DNA of 64,000 nucleotides from Enoplosus armatus (GCF_043641665.1 NC_092201.1:2227001-2291000), one strand, 5' to 3'. Counted from the stretch's first letter, positions 1 to 12,684 are shown. The notes: generated from the letters alone by a model not told the origin. Translations and numbers: made by a program.

Positions 1-1323
1 TGTTTTGGTCCGTCCCAAATCAATAACAAAATACCTTCTGACTGGGGTGCAGCAGGACAGTGGAGGTGGGGCAGCATGGATTTACTCTTTATAAAAGGTG
101 AAATTCACAACTTTCTGCACAGGCACCAGCAATTGATTATTATTTTATGTTTGAACTACAACAAAGATGGCGGTGCATTCAGAACCCACCAGGTAACATC
201 TTTGATCATCTATTGTTTGCTGAAGTGATTCAATGACACATTTAAGATGTTTTGAAGCATAAAAAGTAATTTCACATTTGAGTCAGTTTGTGTGCGTCAG
301 CTCTGGTTTGAACAGACTTTATTGACACATTGGATTGGACAAAGTTGGATTGGACAAATGATGTTAGCGGCGTCCCTTTTCTATACCGTTGTATTGCTGT
401 TATTTTACCCCGACCGTCGACAGCTGCTCCACTTTTTGGATGAACACTGACGGTTTAAGCCTCCAAATGCTGATGCAGAATCTGTTCCGGCCTGAAGAGA
501 ATGAAGCTCTTGACACTTTGTCAAGAGTGTCAAGAGTAACACTGAATACTTGTACATTTTCGGAAATGTCTTGGCATTAAAATGACGGCATTTAAAGCTA
601 TTTCAGCAACAACAACAAAAAAAAGGCTGCAGCTTCAATCCAAAACTGTCAGCATCAGTCTCGAAACCTTCTTGTCGATAGAAATCCTACTTTTGAACTG
701 TCATGGACTCCTCTCTGACCCCCTCTTCTTCTTCTCTCATCTGTCTGTTTCACTTTCGTCATGCCTTCGCCCTGTCCCGAAAATGTCTTTCTCTCTACAC
801 AACTCTTCCCTCCATGACTGCTCTGATCTGTTTGCCACAAAGCTTGGCATTAACAGCAGTTGGGTGCACATCAAATATTTGATGGAAATGCATGAGGCGC
901 TTGGACATCTATCAGAGTCTGTGTCTGGAAAGATAAATCAAACTCGGATTGGAAAGATATGGGCGTTTTTGAATGTGGATACCAATATTTTTTCTGTAAT
1001 GAAGCTGCACATAGCCAATATTTTATCCACATAGAGCAATTTAACCAGTTTAATCCCTTCAAAAATCATCTCATCTCATTCAAATGTCACACAGAAATAT
1101 TCAGCGTGTTTCCCAGAACAGCATTTTTCCATTAAATTTGAACTTTCCATCCGGACGGATACAGAATTCAGTCTGCAACACTGTCCAACGTTTAGAAATC
1201 TGCCTACCAGCACATGCTAAGCTCACACGTTACACCTTGTTTGTTGAACCCGTGCAAAACTTCAGTGTGAAAACGACCAACTTCTTGGCTGGGAACAGTA
1301 ACTTTTTTGGGAAGTCTCCGCTG

Positions 1324-1526
1324 GTTGCCTGGCAACCCACAAGAAATACTACGCAAATAAGCGTACTTCCCAAAATGTTGAACTATTCCTTTAAAGATAA
1401 ATAAACAATTAGCTGTTGTCAAGTCAGCAGCTCTGAAGTGTCGTTTGTTTAATCCATAAAAAAAAATCTGTAAAAAAAGTTTATTGTGGTGTTGTATGCC
1501 ATTTCCTGGACCAGTTGCCAGGCAAC
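1324..1526. promoter_or_regulatory. two perfect RFX X-box palindromes
   Basis: GTTGCCTGGCAAC at 1324-1336 and GTTGCCAGGCAAC at 1514-1526 are full 13-bp inverted repeats matching the RFX-family binding consensus. At least the second lies within a dispersed repeat, so function is not implied. Confidence 0.45.
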
Positions 1527-1810
1527 CGGCAGAAACTTCAGGAAGTTACTGATCCCGAAATACCGCCATTTTTACACTTTGGTTTTTGTGCAGATTAAAC
1601 AAATGAGATATAACGTGTTAGTTAGTGAGCTGAAGAGGTTTCCTTTGGACAGAGCCAGGCTAGCTGTATCCCTCTGTTATCACACTTTATGCTAAGCTAG
1701 GCTAACTGGATGTTGACAGTAGATTCACATTCACCCTACAGATATGAAAGTGGTATCAACTGTCTCATCTAAGTCTTGGCATAAAAAGGCGAATAAGCCC
1801 TATTTCCCTA
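1480..1810. repeat. dispersed repeat carrying a perfect RFX X-box palindrome
   Basis: Signature words include CCAGTTGCCAGGCAACCGGC, GATTAAACAAATGAGATATA, TGGACAGAGCCAGGCTAGCT and TTATGCTAAGCTAGGCTAAC, as in a repeat found in many percomorph genomes. Partial relatives lie at about 4920-5020 and 20938-21115. Confidence 0.6.
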
Positions 1811-3495
1811 TTTCCTCATTTTGGCTGCGTTACCTTGACTACTCAAATGTGGTTCAGTATAAAGTATAAAAAGTCTAAATTTAACTTCTCAGATGGCTGT
1901 TTGGGCTGAAAAAGGGAAGACGACCCAACTTTCCGAACGTTTCCTCTGGATGGAGCTTGCTTGGTAACGTGTTGGAGGTCTGCGCCGCCTCATGCTGATA
2001 CGAGACAGATTCACCCACAAGCATACGGCACTAAGTGATGTGCGTGAGGCCGCGTCCTTGAGAAACAACCCTGACGCGCGCGTGTGTGTGTGTGTGTGTG
2101 TTTGTCTGTTGTTGGCATTGACGTCCTCCTGTTTGGCAGCTCTCTCCGCCACACACACTTGCATTAATGAGATGCAGCTTTAGCATGCCTTGTCTGCCTC
2201 CTGTGGAGTCAAACACATGCTATTTCCCCATCTACACCGTTGCAGAGGCGTCGATCACTCACACACATTTACATTTCAAAACCTGTAACATTCACAGGAC
2301 CTTGAACTCGTACCACTTACGCGACCCTAAACCCCCCCCCCCCCCGACAGGATTTGAAAACACGTTCTTCAGATTATTTTCATGCCAATCACCCTTCAAA
2401 GTCAACTAAATGTTGTTGTTGGATTAATGTGAGACTCCAGCTGCTCCACAACTTGTTTTGACAGCCAGAGCAGTGGGGGGAGGGGCAGGACCATACTCAA
2501 CACTAAATCCAGTTTTCAAAGTTAAATGCACAGTTAAATACATTCTTGAATATGTGATCATGTGGAAATCTCAAGGGCGAATACAACATTCAAAGTCCAG
2601 TATATAAACCAGTGTATAAAGAGGAGACTATAGTTTTATTCAGTAGTGTTGCTGTAATATAGCTTCCAGACAACAGTCAGATCAGTGTGAGAAACATGCT
2701 AACACCAACATAAAGGCCTCTTTGGGAACCAATATGACAGAAAAAAATCTGTTTCGATTAATCGATTATCAAAATAGGAGCGGATCCATTTTCTTTTAAT
2801 CGGCTGATCGATAACTCGACAAATCGTTGCAGCAAAACGAGTCCTGAAAACTGCAAGAGACCCAAAATATCTCACTTCCGTTTTGAAACAGAACAACACA
2901 GACAAACAATTACTACCACAGAAGAAGACAGTCATTTTACAGTTAATGGATTTCTCAATGACTTTACCAACTTCCAAATAACTGCGCGGTGTGACGCCTG
3001 CGCTTCATTAAATCTTGCTGTTTTGGTTGCGAATGACCCGTAATCCTTCTTATCCAACGCTGACATGACCGAGGCGTCCTCACATTCCTTCATAATCAGA
3101 CCTGCTGCCTCGAAATGTAAACACTCAGCCGGCCGCTGTCTGCCTCTGTGCGTTTATCTCTTGTCCTAACCATCCCCCCTCTCTAATTGACACAACATTA
3201 AGCTTGTTCGAGTGCGAGATGCTTGTGGAATATTTATCAGAGTGGCCACAGTCAGTCGACCTGGAACGAAACAACCACTAGGGGAATACTAAAAGTAATC
3301 TATTACTCTAATGCAACTAGTAAAGATCACTGATTGGGTTGGTTTCTAATTAATGCAACATATGTTTTCCAGTTTTTGTGGAGAATTTAAAACAAAACCG
3401 TTTAAAGTGAAATGCTCCTTTACTTCCTGAGTCTGAGCATGTTTTCTTTACTAGCTGGGAGGGGCACAGCCATTTTGTCATCCTCTATAAACATT

Positions 3496-3512
3496 AAAAA
3501 AAAAAAAAAAAA
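3496..3512. repeat. poly(A) tract
   Basis: Seventeen A in a row, immediately before the purine-rich block at 3523. No target-site duplication or retrogene body is recognisable upstream. Confidence 0.8.
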
Positions 3513-3522
3513 TCACATTAAA

Positions 3523-3835
3523 AGAGGGAGGTGGTGACAGGAGGAGAAAAGACAAAATAGAAACTGATGATCGAGGGAGGGAAAATTAAAAAGAGAAGAA
3601 ACAAGAGCGATATAAAGATTGGAAAAAGTGGTGAGAAGGAAGGGGGTGGAAGATTAAAGGAGGATTGAAAAGAACACAATAAGGAGGACGAAAGGGGGAA
3701 GGTGAGAGGAGTGGAGAAAGGTAATAAAACGAGAGGATGGAAGAGGAGGAGGGAGAACATTACAGAGAAAAAAATAAGAGGAGAAAAGCTGAGGGAGAGA
3801 AGGAAGTTGGGAAGCTGAGAGAGGGGCGTTTTTTG
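3523..3835. repeat. purine-rich, strand-asymmetric GA tract
   Basis: About 310 bp in which the + strand is overwhelmingly A and G (for example GAGGAAGGGGG-like runs), with few pyrimidines. It resumes weakly at 3955-4010. The long - strand ORFs here (Ser/Pro/Phe/Leu-rich) are by-products of the pyrimidine strand. Confidence 0.8.
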
Positions 3836-4674
3836 GCAGCGAGCAGTTTCCATTACTGGCAAAATAAACTGATACCATATGACTAATCACCTCATAACTG
3901 GAGCAGGAATTTACTACAACACACACACACAAACCGAAATACAATACTGCAAGAAGGAGGAAAAAGTATGAGAGGCAGAAAGAGAGGAAAGAGTGGAGGA
4001 GTCGACTCGTTCGTTCCAGACAAACACACCTCCAGGAAATACCTACTAATCTGAGGAATCACAACAACACACCAACAGGAAATAACAGCTGGACCCAGAT
4101 CAGCTTCTTATAAACAAAGCATGTTACAGGAATACACCAACTTCTCTGTTAACATAGATATTTAACTGATGAGTGACACCAAACTTCTACTGTATGTGAC
4201 TGTATGTTAGCTTAACGACCAATATAGATATATATATACGGCCATCAGTTTAAGTTATTTAAACTTAAATAAGACGCACAACGTTGCCAAATTCACCCAG
4301 AATTGATCCAGAATCCAAAAAGAAACTGAACATCTGCTCATCTTTTGTTCTTTGTGCCCATCTCAGTCTTAAAAGGTGCTCAAACTGCACGTCAGCTAAC
4401 GTCGTCTATACAGAAAGTAAACAGGACTTTTACTTCCCTGCACGCCCAGAATAACATCTTCCACTTCACAACTCTATTCGTAGCGATGCACCTTGTTAGC
4501 TAGCGACAACACCGTCTTATTTACACAATGTTCCGTCTGTGTTTATGGTTGTATTGGTGACCAACTTGCTGTTTTGAGACTGTTTTCAAGCTGTTGGAAG
4601 ATGCAGTGTGTTACATCTGATGGAGGCTATTTTTTAAATGGAGATTCTACATTTAGTCACAGTTGGTTGTCAAG

Positions 4675-4897
4675 AAAAAGGCCCAATGCTAACCTAAAAC
4701 CCAATGCTAAAAAGACCCAATGCTAACCTAAAACCCAATGCTAAAAAGGCCCAATGCTAACCTAAAACCCAATGCTAAAAAGACCCAATGCTAATCTAAA
4801 ACCCAATGCTAAAAAGGTCCAATGCTAAAAAGGCCCAATGCTAACCTAAAACCCAATGCTAAAAAGACCCAATGCTAACCTAAAACCCAATGCTAAC
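4675..4897. repeat. minisatellite, 34-bp unit built from 16- and 18-bp halves
   Basis: About six and a half tandem copies. Each unit is a 16-bp half (AAAAAGGCCCAATGCT) followed by an 18-bp half (AACCTAAAACCCAATGCT), which share CCCAATGCT. Some copies have GA or GT in place of GG, and one unit near 4818-4833 lacks the 18-bp half. Confidence 0.95.
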
Positions 4898-5416
4898 TGC
4901 TATTGAAATCAGACAGTTTTGAAGTTGTTTGAAAGTGCTGAGCTAGGCTAGAAGTGTCCCCCAGTTCCAGTCTTTGTGCTAAGCTAGGCTAAACACATCT
5001 CAGAGCTATCACTGTACTGGACCCACTGAGTTTAAATATACGTCAATCCTCTCGTCTAACTAACTGCAAGTTAAAGCAAATTAGCAAACTTGCTATTCCC
5101 CAAATTATTTGTTTTTCTACAACATGGTAACATCAGAAAAATGCTAACAAAGTTCGTCAATCACCACTTTTTTGTGTAATATAATCTTCAAAACCGTCCT
5201 GTGATCCTGAGCCAAATAAAAATCAAACCTCCTGGAACTTCGATGCTTTCTTCCCCTGAACTCGTCTTCTCAGGCAGCTCCCAGGCTTACTGTCACCCCG
5301 GGTTTAAGTTAAACTTGTCAACCTCATGTGAACCCTCTTTCACTTCCACGGTCCAGATACAGATGTGGAGCAGACGTTTGTCCAGTCAAACACTCGTATC
5401 AGCAGCAACAGGTATG

Positions 5417-5417
<1 letters not shown>

Positions 5418-5468
<51 letters not shown>
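5418..5468. repeat. (AC)n microsatellite
   Basis: About 25 perfect units. One of three large CA/TG arrays within 350 bp (next at 5565 and 5731). Confidence 0.97.
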
Positions 5469-5469
<1 letters not shown>

Positions 5470-5563
5470 CTGGATCAGAGACGAGAGTCCTGACCTCCCC
5501 ACAGCCTTCCTGTCTGTTTCTATACAGCCTGTAATTACAGCTGAGATGCCAAAATGACCTAAT

Positions 5564-5564
<1 letters not shown>

Positions 5565-5615
<51 letters not shown>

Positions 5616-5622
5616 ACACACA
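5565..5622. repeat. (CA)n microsatellite with one T interruption
   Basis: CA units from 5565 to 5610, a T, then AC units to 5622; more CA units follow at about 5633-5642. Confidence 0.97.
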
Positions 5623-5728
5623 CTCCAAAACATACACACACACAAACAACAGACAATCAGTGAATCTAAACTGCTGATGTAGACAACACCAGATGGAAAT
5701 GCATTTGTTGGAAAGTTGTACATTCAGT

Positions 5729-5730
<2 letters not shown>

Positions 5731-5769
<39 letters not shown>
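5731..5769. repeat. (TG)n microsatellite
   Basis: About 19 units on the + strand, so it is in opposite orientation to the CA arrays at 5418 and 5565. Confidence 0.97.
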
Positions 5770-5770
<1 letters not shown>

Positions 5771-6995
5771 CAGGGACATTTGGTTTCATTTAGAAGAAAC
5801 AATGTGACTGTAAATGGCTCGTTTATTTCACTGCAGAGTGTGAGAGGAAAAACACACAGAAAAACAGCAACAAGCGTAAACAAAAAGACGCACAGGGACC
5901 AGGATCCTGAGAGCCGGGAACGTTTGGGATCCACCTCTCAGATAGTAAAAATACTTTGTTAAGATAGGCGTCTAAAAACACCTAATTTATCCTCTCTCTT
6001 TGTTATTCGGATGTATTGAGTAGTTCAGTTCCAGCTGTTACATTTTTAAGAATTCAAATTGAAGCAATTCAGATTTAATAAGCAGATTTGATAAAATGCC
6101 ACATACACAATATTTGTTGCTTTTGAAAACATTTTCTCATATTGTTATATGTACTCAAAGCCTTAATATGCACAAACATGTATAAAGTACATGTTCAAGC
6201 CCTTTAAAGCAATGGTTTCATTGGTCCCAGTATACCTGCACCAAGTCTAGTTTTTAATATTTCTGTCTAATAAATTGTTCTGAAAAATTTATTCTGGGTA
6301 TTTAAGTACTCAAATACTGCACTAGAATACTAACCTCTAACCTCACCTAATAACCTGTTAATGAATGGTGTACATTTCAATTAATTCCAACAGTAAAACA
6401 ACAAACTTATTGCTCTTTGGCTCACGTCCACTTCCTGTGGTCGTTTCACAATAAAATCCTCCCAGAGGAGGGAAAGGAGGCTTTTAATGTAAAACATCTG
6501 CAGGAAATGCTGAGTTTGAATTAAAAGCAAACAGTATCAACACAGTAAATATGAGCATATTAAAAACATGGAGGCTTCAAAATAAAGTCCGGCTCAGTGT
6601 AAAACAGGAACTCAAAATCTCATGAAGACGTGTGTCTGTCTTCAGCTGAGTTGAGGTGAAGGTCAACGCTATTATTTCATTTTGGAGGCTGATTTTTTTT
6701 AAATACATACGAGCTCTGCGGATCTTTCTAGAAAGACACAACAAGACAATCCCAGAAGGGAGAGGAAAGAAAGCAAAACAGAAATAAAGAGAGGAGGAAG
6801 GCGGAGAGCCAAATCATGCAGGGTCACACAGGCAACAGGCCAACACACAGGAAATGAAGCACATGAACACACACACACACACACACCAACCCAAAATGTA
6901 ACCACCACTTTCAAACTAAATATAAAACCCAGTACAAGTACACACTGTAAGTAGTACGTGTACTGCCTGCATGCAAACTAAATACATAAACAGCC

Positions 6996-6998
<3 letters not shown>

Positions 6999-7027
<29 letters not shown>
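6999..7027. repeat. (AC)n microsatellite
   Basis: About 14 perfect units; smaller arrays lie at 6868-6886 and 7622-7648. Confidence 0.95.
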
Positions 7028-7031
<4 letters not shown>

Positions 7032-7124
7032 GTCTTTAGTTGAGGTTGTGACCTTCACTGATAACTTGATTTATTACCTTTATATATACGTCTCACCAGA
7101 ATTTAACTAAACTGCCATTAAAGC

Positions 7125-7326
7125 TAAAACGGTTAGTCAATTAATCAGTTAATTAATAATTAATTCATTGTTTAAGTGACACGAGTTGATTCCAGCTTCT
7201 CAATTGTGGCGTTTTTCTGCCTTTATTTGTTTTATGTGACAGTAAACTGAATGTCTTCGGCAACATTTCTCAGTAGTTTTGGACGCCGGCACGATTTTTT
7301 GACGTGAGAAAATAATCGCTAGATTA
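7125..7326. repeat. dispersed repeat, 'ATTAATCGATTA' family, diverged copy
   Basis: Contains GTTAGTCAATTAATCAGTTA, GATTCCAGCTTCTCAATTGT and GAGAAAATAATCGCTAGATT in the family's order. Confidence 0.55.
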
Positions 7327-7741
7327 AACAACAGCAAATGTGATGACTTGGTCTCACTTAAATACACAGACTTTCTGAGAATAACTAACGCTAAGAACCG
7401 CAGGTATTCAGGACGTGCAGTAACCAGGCTTTAACCAGGCTTGACTTGTTTAGTTTCACACAGCTGAATGATCTTTTTTGTATTCATGAGAAAGACGGAC
7501 AGAAGACCGGAGTGTCGATAATGAGTCTGGGTCAAGAGGGAGAATGAGAAAAGATTTAAAATGAAAACTCAAGAGTTACAGAGTTGAACAGATGCTCAGC
7601 CAGCAGGGTAATGGTTTAGGACCACACACACACACACACACACACACACCTCGCAGAGTGTCAATAGCAACTCTGTTAAACTGGTTTATTCACGGGTAAC
7701 CCTGTGTCACATCCAGTGGAAAGTACTGACTGTCACTGATT

Positions 7742-7744
<3 letters not shown>

Positions 7745-7784
<40 letters not shown>
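7745..7784. repeat. (GT)20 microsatellite
   Basis: Twenty perfect units followed by a C-rich stretch (TTCTCCCCCTCCCTCCCTCT). Confidence 0.95.
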
Positions 7785-7785
<1 letters not shown>

Positions 7786-7901
7786 CTCCCCCTCCCTCCC
7801 TCTCGTCCTGCCTGCAGCCAAATGGGAAGCACTTGACAAACATTACCAAGACGTTCAACAGTGAAACAGCCATTCTGCCTGGAACCTGGTTTACCTCCTG
7901 A

Positions 7902-7920
7902 CCCCCCCCCCCCCCCCCCC
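7902..7920. repeat. poly(C) tract, 19 C
   Basis: Nineteen C in a row on the + strand. A second poly(C) is at about 2333-2346 and a third at 31986-31999. Confidence 0.9.
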
Positions 7921-8049
7921 GAGTCCTTTAACACCGATGTAACCAGGTTTCATCCAAAGAGAATACGCGAAAACTAAATGAAGATAACCAGAAATCCTGC
8001 AGATAAAACACCTTCCAACAGAAGGAAAATGAGACTAAGGGACTAATGT

Positions 8050-8240
8050 CATGTTAGCAGCTCTGCGAAGCCGCATTTAGGCTAAATGCTACCATGCTAA
8101 CATGCTCACAACATGTACAAATGTTTACCCCGATCACCTTCTGTCACGTGTTAGCATGCTAAATCCAAAATGTCATCAGTTGCTAAACACAAAGTTCAGC
8201 TGAGGCTGATGGGAAACTTTGACCTGACGATGGCGCTACA
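8050..8240. repeat. dispersed repeat, 'GAGGCTGATGGGAA' family
   Basis: Shares AGGCTAAATGCTA, CATGCTAACATGCTCA, GCTAAACACAAAG and GAGGCTGATGGGAA with the copy at 29533. The block at 11700-11995 has the same words in reverse complement. Confidence 0.65.
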
Positions 8241-9534
8241 CGGAAAGTTAAAAGGAACACCGGAGTTATTACAAATCATCCTGAGGTGGGGGGCATGAAC
8301 ATCTGCACCTACTTTAACGATGATCCAGCCTCACCAAAACCAGTAGGATTCATCCTCTGGGGACCGTGAATGTTTAGATGTTGCAGTCTGGACCAAAGTG
8401 TTGGACTTAACTTAGTAACTTAAACTTAGTCTCTAGTCACTACCCTCACCTGTTGAGCCAAATAAGACCAAAATAATGGGCGTCAGTGCAGGTAAATGCA
8501 CCAAAATCACTTGGGCATAATTTCCCTAACGAGCCCCGTCATATACTAAGAATGGTTTCCGTCTGAATCTCTCTTCAATTTTGAAGATTAATGAAAAACA
8601 AGGAACTTGCTGATTGCCAATTTAAAATGTGCATGCTTCATCTGTAATCAGTGGCGCGTGTGTGCATGCGTGGTCATGATTACCGTCACGGCATGAACTG
8701 TGGCATGTTGATTGCATGATAAGGACAACAAATAGCACTTAAAGTTCTATTCCTTCGTGTGGAGACTCTTAAAATTAAAATCATCTTTTTCCACCCTGCA
8801 GAACAAAAACGCTAAAATGTTGAAAGAAAGAAAAGACAAATGGCGGAGGAGAGGATTGTGGTTTCCGGTGGTGGTAACGAGGCAGCCGAGCATCCAATCA
8901 GAGGATCAAATGTAGCTGGACAGCATTTAAAAGACTTCACGAGTGTGTCTGAGTGTGTGTGTGTGTGTGTGCCACCGTCATCCAGATATATCACCTCAGA
9001 CCAACATCCTGCCACACACACACTTCACACTCATGCCACCATGCAGGTCTTGAACGTGTGAGCGTGTCGGTGAGTATCTGTGCAGCTCACACTCACACCG
9101 AGCTTCCTGTTAGATTGTCAGAGCTCAGGGTGCGATCACACCGTGACGGGACGACGTCCGCCGTGACGCAGATAAAATGTGGAGCTTCTTCTCGGCGTTT
9201 CTCGCTTCCACGCGACTGAACGTGAAGCTGCGGAGGGGAGGAATGCAAAAATGGCCGACTCGCAAGGTGGAAAAACGGCTTTTCAAAAACACAGACCAGG
9301 AGGAGAAGCAGCGGTGTTATTGTTATTATTAAACAGCCATATTTACCATATTTACGTCCTTTATGTTTTTAATCTATATGAATTTCCTCCGTGACGGACG
9401 GACTTTTAATAACTTTTAACTCCAGCAAAGTTTGATATTTTGGTCAAAATCTGACTGAAGTTCTTAAAGCGGCTAAAATCAATATTATAATAACAACAAC
9501 AACGTCTGGAACGATGCGTTGTTTATCTGTCCAA

Positions 9535-9785
9535 GAGGTGTAACGACTAGTCGATTAATTGATTAGTCGCAAAAAAAATGTCAAACGTTTGCTGGTTCCA
9601 CCTTCTTGAATGTGAGGATTTGCTGCTTTTCTTTGTCATTTACGACAGTAACTGAAGAGTCTTTGGGTTTTGGGCTGCTGGTTGGACAAAAATAGCGTTT
9701 TGGAGACGTCACTTTGGGCTCTGGGAGCATTTTTCACATTTACAGACTAAACAGTTAATCGATGAATCGTTAGTTGCAGCCCTTG
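9535..9785. repeat. dispersed repeat, 'ATTAATCGATTA' family, near-complete copy
   Basis: It starts with a CGACTAGTCGATTAATTGAT-like end and finishes with CGATGAATCGTTAGTTGCAG. The middle carries the usual signature words GAGGATTTGCTGCTTTTCTT and GACGTCACTTTGGGCTCTGG. Ends are roughly inverted, as in a short non-autonomous DNA transposon. Other copies in the window lie near 2747, 7125, 10725, 13240, 17140, 17330, 18140, 20765 and 45367. Confidence 0.7.
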
Positions 9786-10724
9786 TCCGGCCTGTTACTG
9801 TTTTGGGTCACTCTCATGACGTTGTTTTCAGCCACAACAGACAGCTGTTCTCAGAGAAAGAGCCAGATATTTCCCTCAGGAGTTGGTGGAGACCAAAACC
9901 AGAGCTAACAGAGAGAGAAGACTGGACTTAAATTCATCAGGTGACACAAACACGACCCCAAACGAAACATGTTGCTCCAGGTGTGTAAATAAACAACTGT
10001 TTACTGCTAACAGATCAACTTAAAAGGTGTCGATATGTCCGTGTTGTGTTCACAGCTTGTTTCTGCTGCCCCCCAAGAGGCCAAATAACTCAGTTATTGC
10101 AGGTTTAAGTGAAACGTTTTGGTCTCGTCTGTATTTTCGCAGTTGCAAACATGAAAAATGACACAATATTGGCTTTTCGAGTGTTGAACTGCTGGCGGTC
10201 AGACGTCACATCCGACTCCTTAACGCCCATAAACCTTTACATTACAGGACCGCTTCCTCCGGACAAACTGCACCCCCGTGGACTTGACACTCTTGGTGTG
10301 AAAGCAGCCTTCAGAGGAAGACAAGTGGCTTTAATTCCAGCCCACACAGAGAGACCACTCGCGTCTAAACACTCATGCACCATTTGTATTTATAATAACA
10401 GTTATCAGACACGTGGTTTCAACCTTTCAGACTTTGGGTTTGCTTCTTTTGAATCTTCAGCTACCTTTTCTCTATAAATGACCTCAGAGCCTCCGACTAC
10501 CAACGCAGACTAAAATAAAACACTGGAAATTCCCACAGCCAAAGATCACATCCACATTCCAGTTTTCCATCAGCTCAGAGATCCCCAGTGAGCCAATGAA
10601 AACTGAGCGCCGTCCACATACTGATAGGATTACTGTACCATCCTAAAAAAGACGTGTTACATTAAACACGCGGCTCTCGTGTGGAAAGGAAACACATCGT
10701 GTTGTTTTTCAGCACTTTCTGATA

Positions 10725-10945
10725 AAGCTGCAACTAACAATCACGTTCAAACTATCTGCCAATTATTATCTTGATTAACTGACTAATTGTTTGGTCTCCA
10801 CAATGTCAGGAAACAGTCGAAAGAGCCCAATGTGACGTCTTCAAATTGCTTAAAAATATTCAGTTTACTGTTTGAGAATATTTGCTTAAATTATTAATTA
10901 AACGACGATCTATTATTTCTGTCAATCGACTAAATGAGCTCTAGT
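10725..10945. repeat. dispersed repeat, 'ATTAATCGATTA' family, diverged copy
   Basis: Starts AAAGCTGCAACTAACAATCA and has the TTATCTTGATTAACTGACTA block typical of the family end. The centre is shortened. Confidence 0.5.
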
Positions 10946-11699
10946 TTCTGCACATTTGGCACTAAATCAACCAGAGGGATCAGTGTCAGACAGCACTTTG
11001 CATTAATGGGAATTATTTGTATTTTTTATTTGATATTGTTTGACTATTCTTTATGGAGAAGTTTTGAATTAAAGCTACTTAAATTGTGAATTTATTTTCA
11101 GTTTCACAAAGTCATTATTCCATTATTCAGTCTTTTATTTCCAGACAAGCCAAAATCAAAATCTTCTCCTGAAGTAAAATATGACTGACACTCCAGAGGA
11201 ACTTCACTGGGAAAAAGACAAATTATACCCCTCTTTTGGCAGACGTTTTCTTGTTTTAAACGGGTACTCTAGCAGTTTAGTATCGCACTTCCATTAAGGC
11301 GATACACAGCAGACATATTTTACAGAATGGTCAAAGTCGAAGCAGCATGACTGCTAACATTTCTAAGTCAAAACAACATGTAATGGAAACCTTTTTCCTC
11401 AAATGTGGAGACACAAAGGTTAAACTGAAAATGATGTGAAAAGGCTGCAAAGATTGTGAACAATGTAGGGAGGACGTGACAGCCAGTGAGTCAGACTCTG
11501 ACAGGAATAACAAACCCAGAACAATGTGGCCTGAATGACAGCCGGGAGGATGAAGAGCTGAAGAAGTGATGCTGAAGCAAAACGACTCAACTCATGACGG
11601 CGACAGAGAGGAAACCAAAATCAGAAAACATTAACTTCAACGGAGAGAAAAAGGAAGTGCAACTGGAGGGGACTTTTTTTCAAAATAAATGATGGATGG

Positions 11700-11995
11700 A
11701 TTTCAGTGGAATTTGAGAAGGATGTAGCGGATGTGGCTAATGCTGCTAACGCTAACCTCCCAATGTCAGTCCACGCTGAAATATCTCAACAGCTATTACC
11801 TAGCGCCATCATCAGGTCAATATTTCAACACTTTGCTTTACTCCCATCAGCCTCAGCTGTACTTTGTGTTTCAGGCTACAGTAATTAGCAAACTTAATTA
11901 ACAAGCTAACACGCTCAACTAGTATGGTGAACATGGTAAACATTGCGATGACACTGTGAACATCTCAGCGTGCTAACATTAGCATTTAGCTCAGA
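11700..11995. repeat. dispersed repeat, 'GAGGCTGATGGGAA' family, reverse orientation
   Basis: Contains GAAATATCTCAACAGCTATT, the TAGCGCCATCATCAGGTCAA block, CCCATCAGCCTCAGCTGTAC and CGTGCTAACATTAGCATTTA. This joins the words found separately at 29533 and 36470, so it is the most complete copy here. Confidence 0.65.
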
Positions 11996-12646
11996 GCAAC
12001 ACTGTGCAGCCTCACAGAGCCGCCAACATGGCTGCGGACTCTTGTTTACAGTGTTTGAAAGATTAAAACATCACGCAATGAGCCAACTCTGTCCCAGGAC
12101 CAGCAATATATCGGAACTAGCGAGAAATATGGACGTCAACGGCAAAGCAGCTATTTTGCATGGAGATAAGCGTCCACAGGTTTCTTCAAACCGGAATAAA
12201 CATGTTGAATTCTCATGGAAGAGATCATGAATGAGGCCCAAGATGTTAATAAGAGGAGACACACTCAGTTAGTTGAATGCAGTCTATTACAACAGTAAAT
12301 AAATACTACTTCAGGAAGGTTTACATTTTGTTTAAAACTGCATCATACTGAGAGGCGTTTCTCATATTTAGTCATCTTTCATTGAAATGATAATCTTCAT
12401 GAAAGTGGGATTTATTGTAGAGCCATTGTGTTAGCATGCTGCTAACGTTTCCGCATGTAGCATATATTGTAACAGATATTTCTCTTACATTTTTATTTTT
12501 ATGTGCATCAGTATCGACACTATGGGGATGTTTGTATTCCACATAAAGAGGACGGGTTAAACATTTTAACTGAGAAAGTGAGGATGGCTGGTAGCTTCAT
12601 AGCTTTACCTTTATCAGCCTCACCTATCTGAACAAACAGCGGTCAA

Positions 12647-12648
<2 letters not shown>

Positions 12649-12682
<34 letters not shown>
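12649..12682. repeat. (AC)17 microsatellite
   Basis: Seventeen perfect units, followed by a short CTG run (CCTGCTGCTGCTG). Confidence 0.95.

Positions 12683-12684
<2 letters not shown>

Larger units (their letters stand above)
1..4674. other. intergenic, no gene recognised
   Basis: Holds the RFX-box repeats (1190-1810), a diverged ATTAATCGATTA repeat at 2747-2835, a poly(C) at 2333-2346, a short (GT)n at 2089-2102, the poly(A) and the GA tract. A YY1-like CAAAGATGGCGG is at 163-174. All ORFs are short and without family resemblance. Confidence 0.7.

Noticed and set aside
3518..3944. Hydrophobic Leu/Phe/Ser/Pro-rich minus-strand ORFs that look like membrane proteins
   Set aside because: They arise from the pyrimidine strand of the GA tract; overlapping frames give the same composition and there is no splice or start support.
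5386..5656. Long VCVCVC and HTHTHT open frames here and at about ten other places
   Set aside because: They are translations of CA/TG microsatellites, which have no stops in any frame. Not genes.
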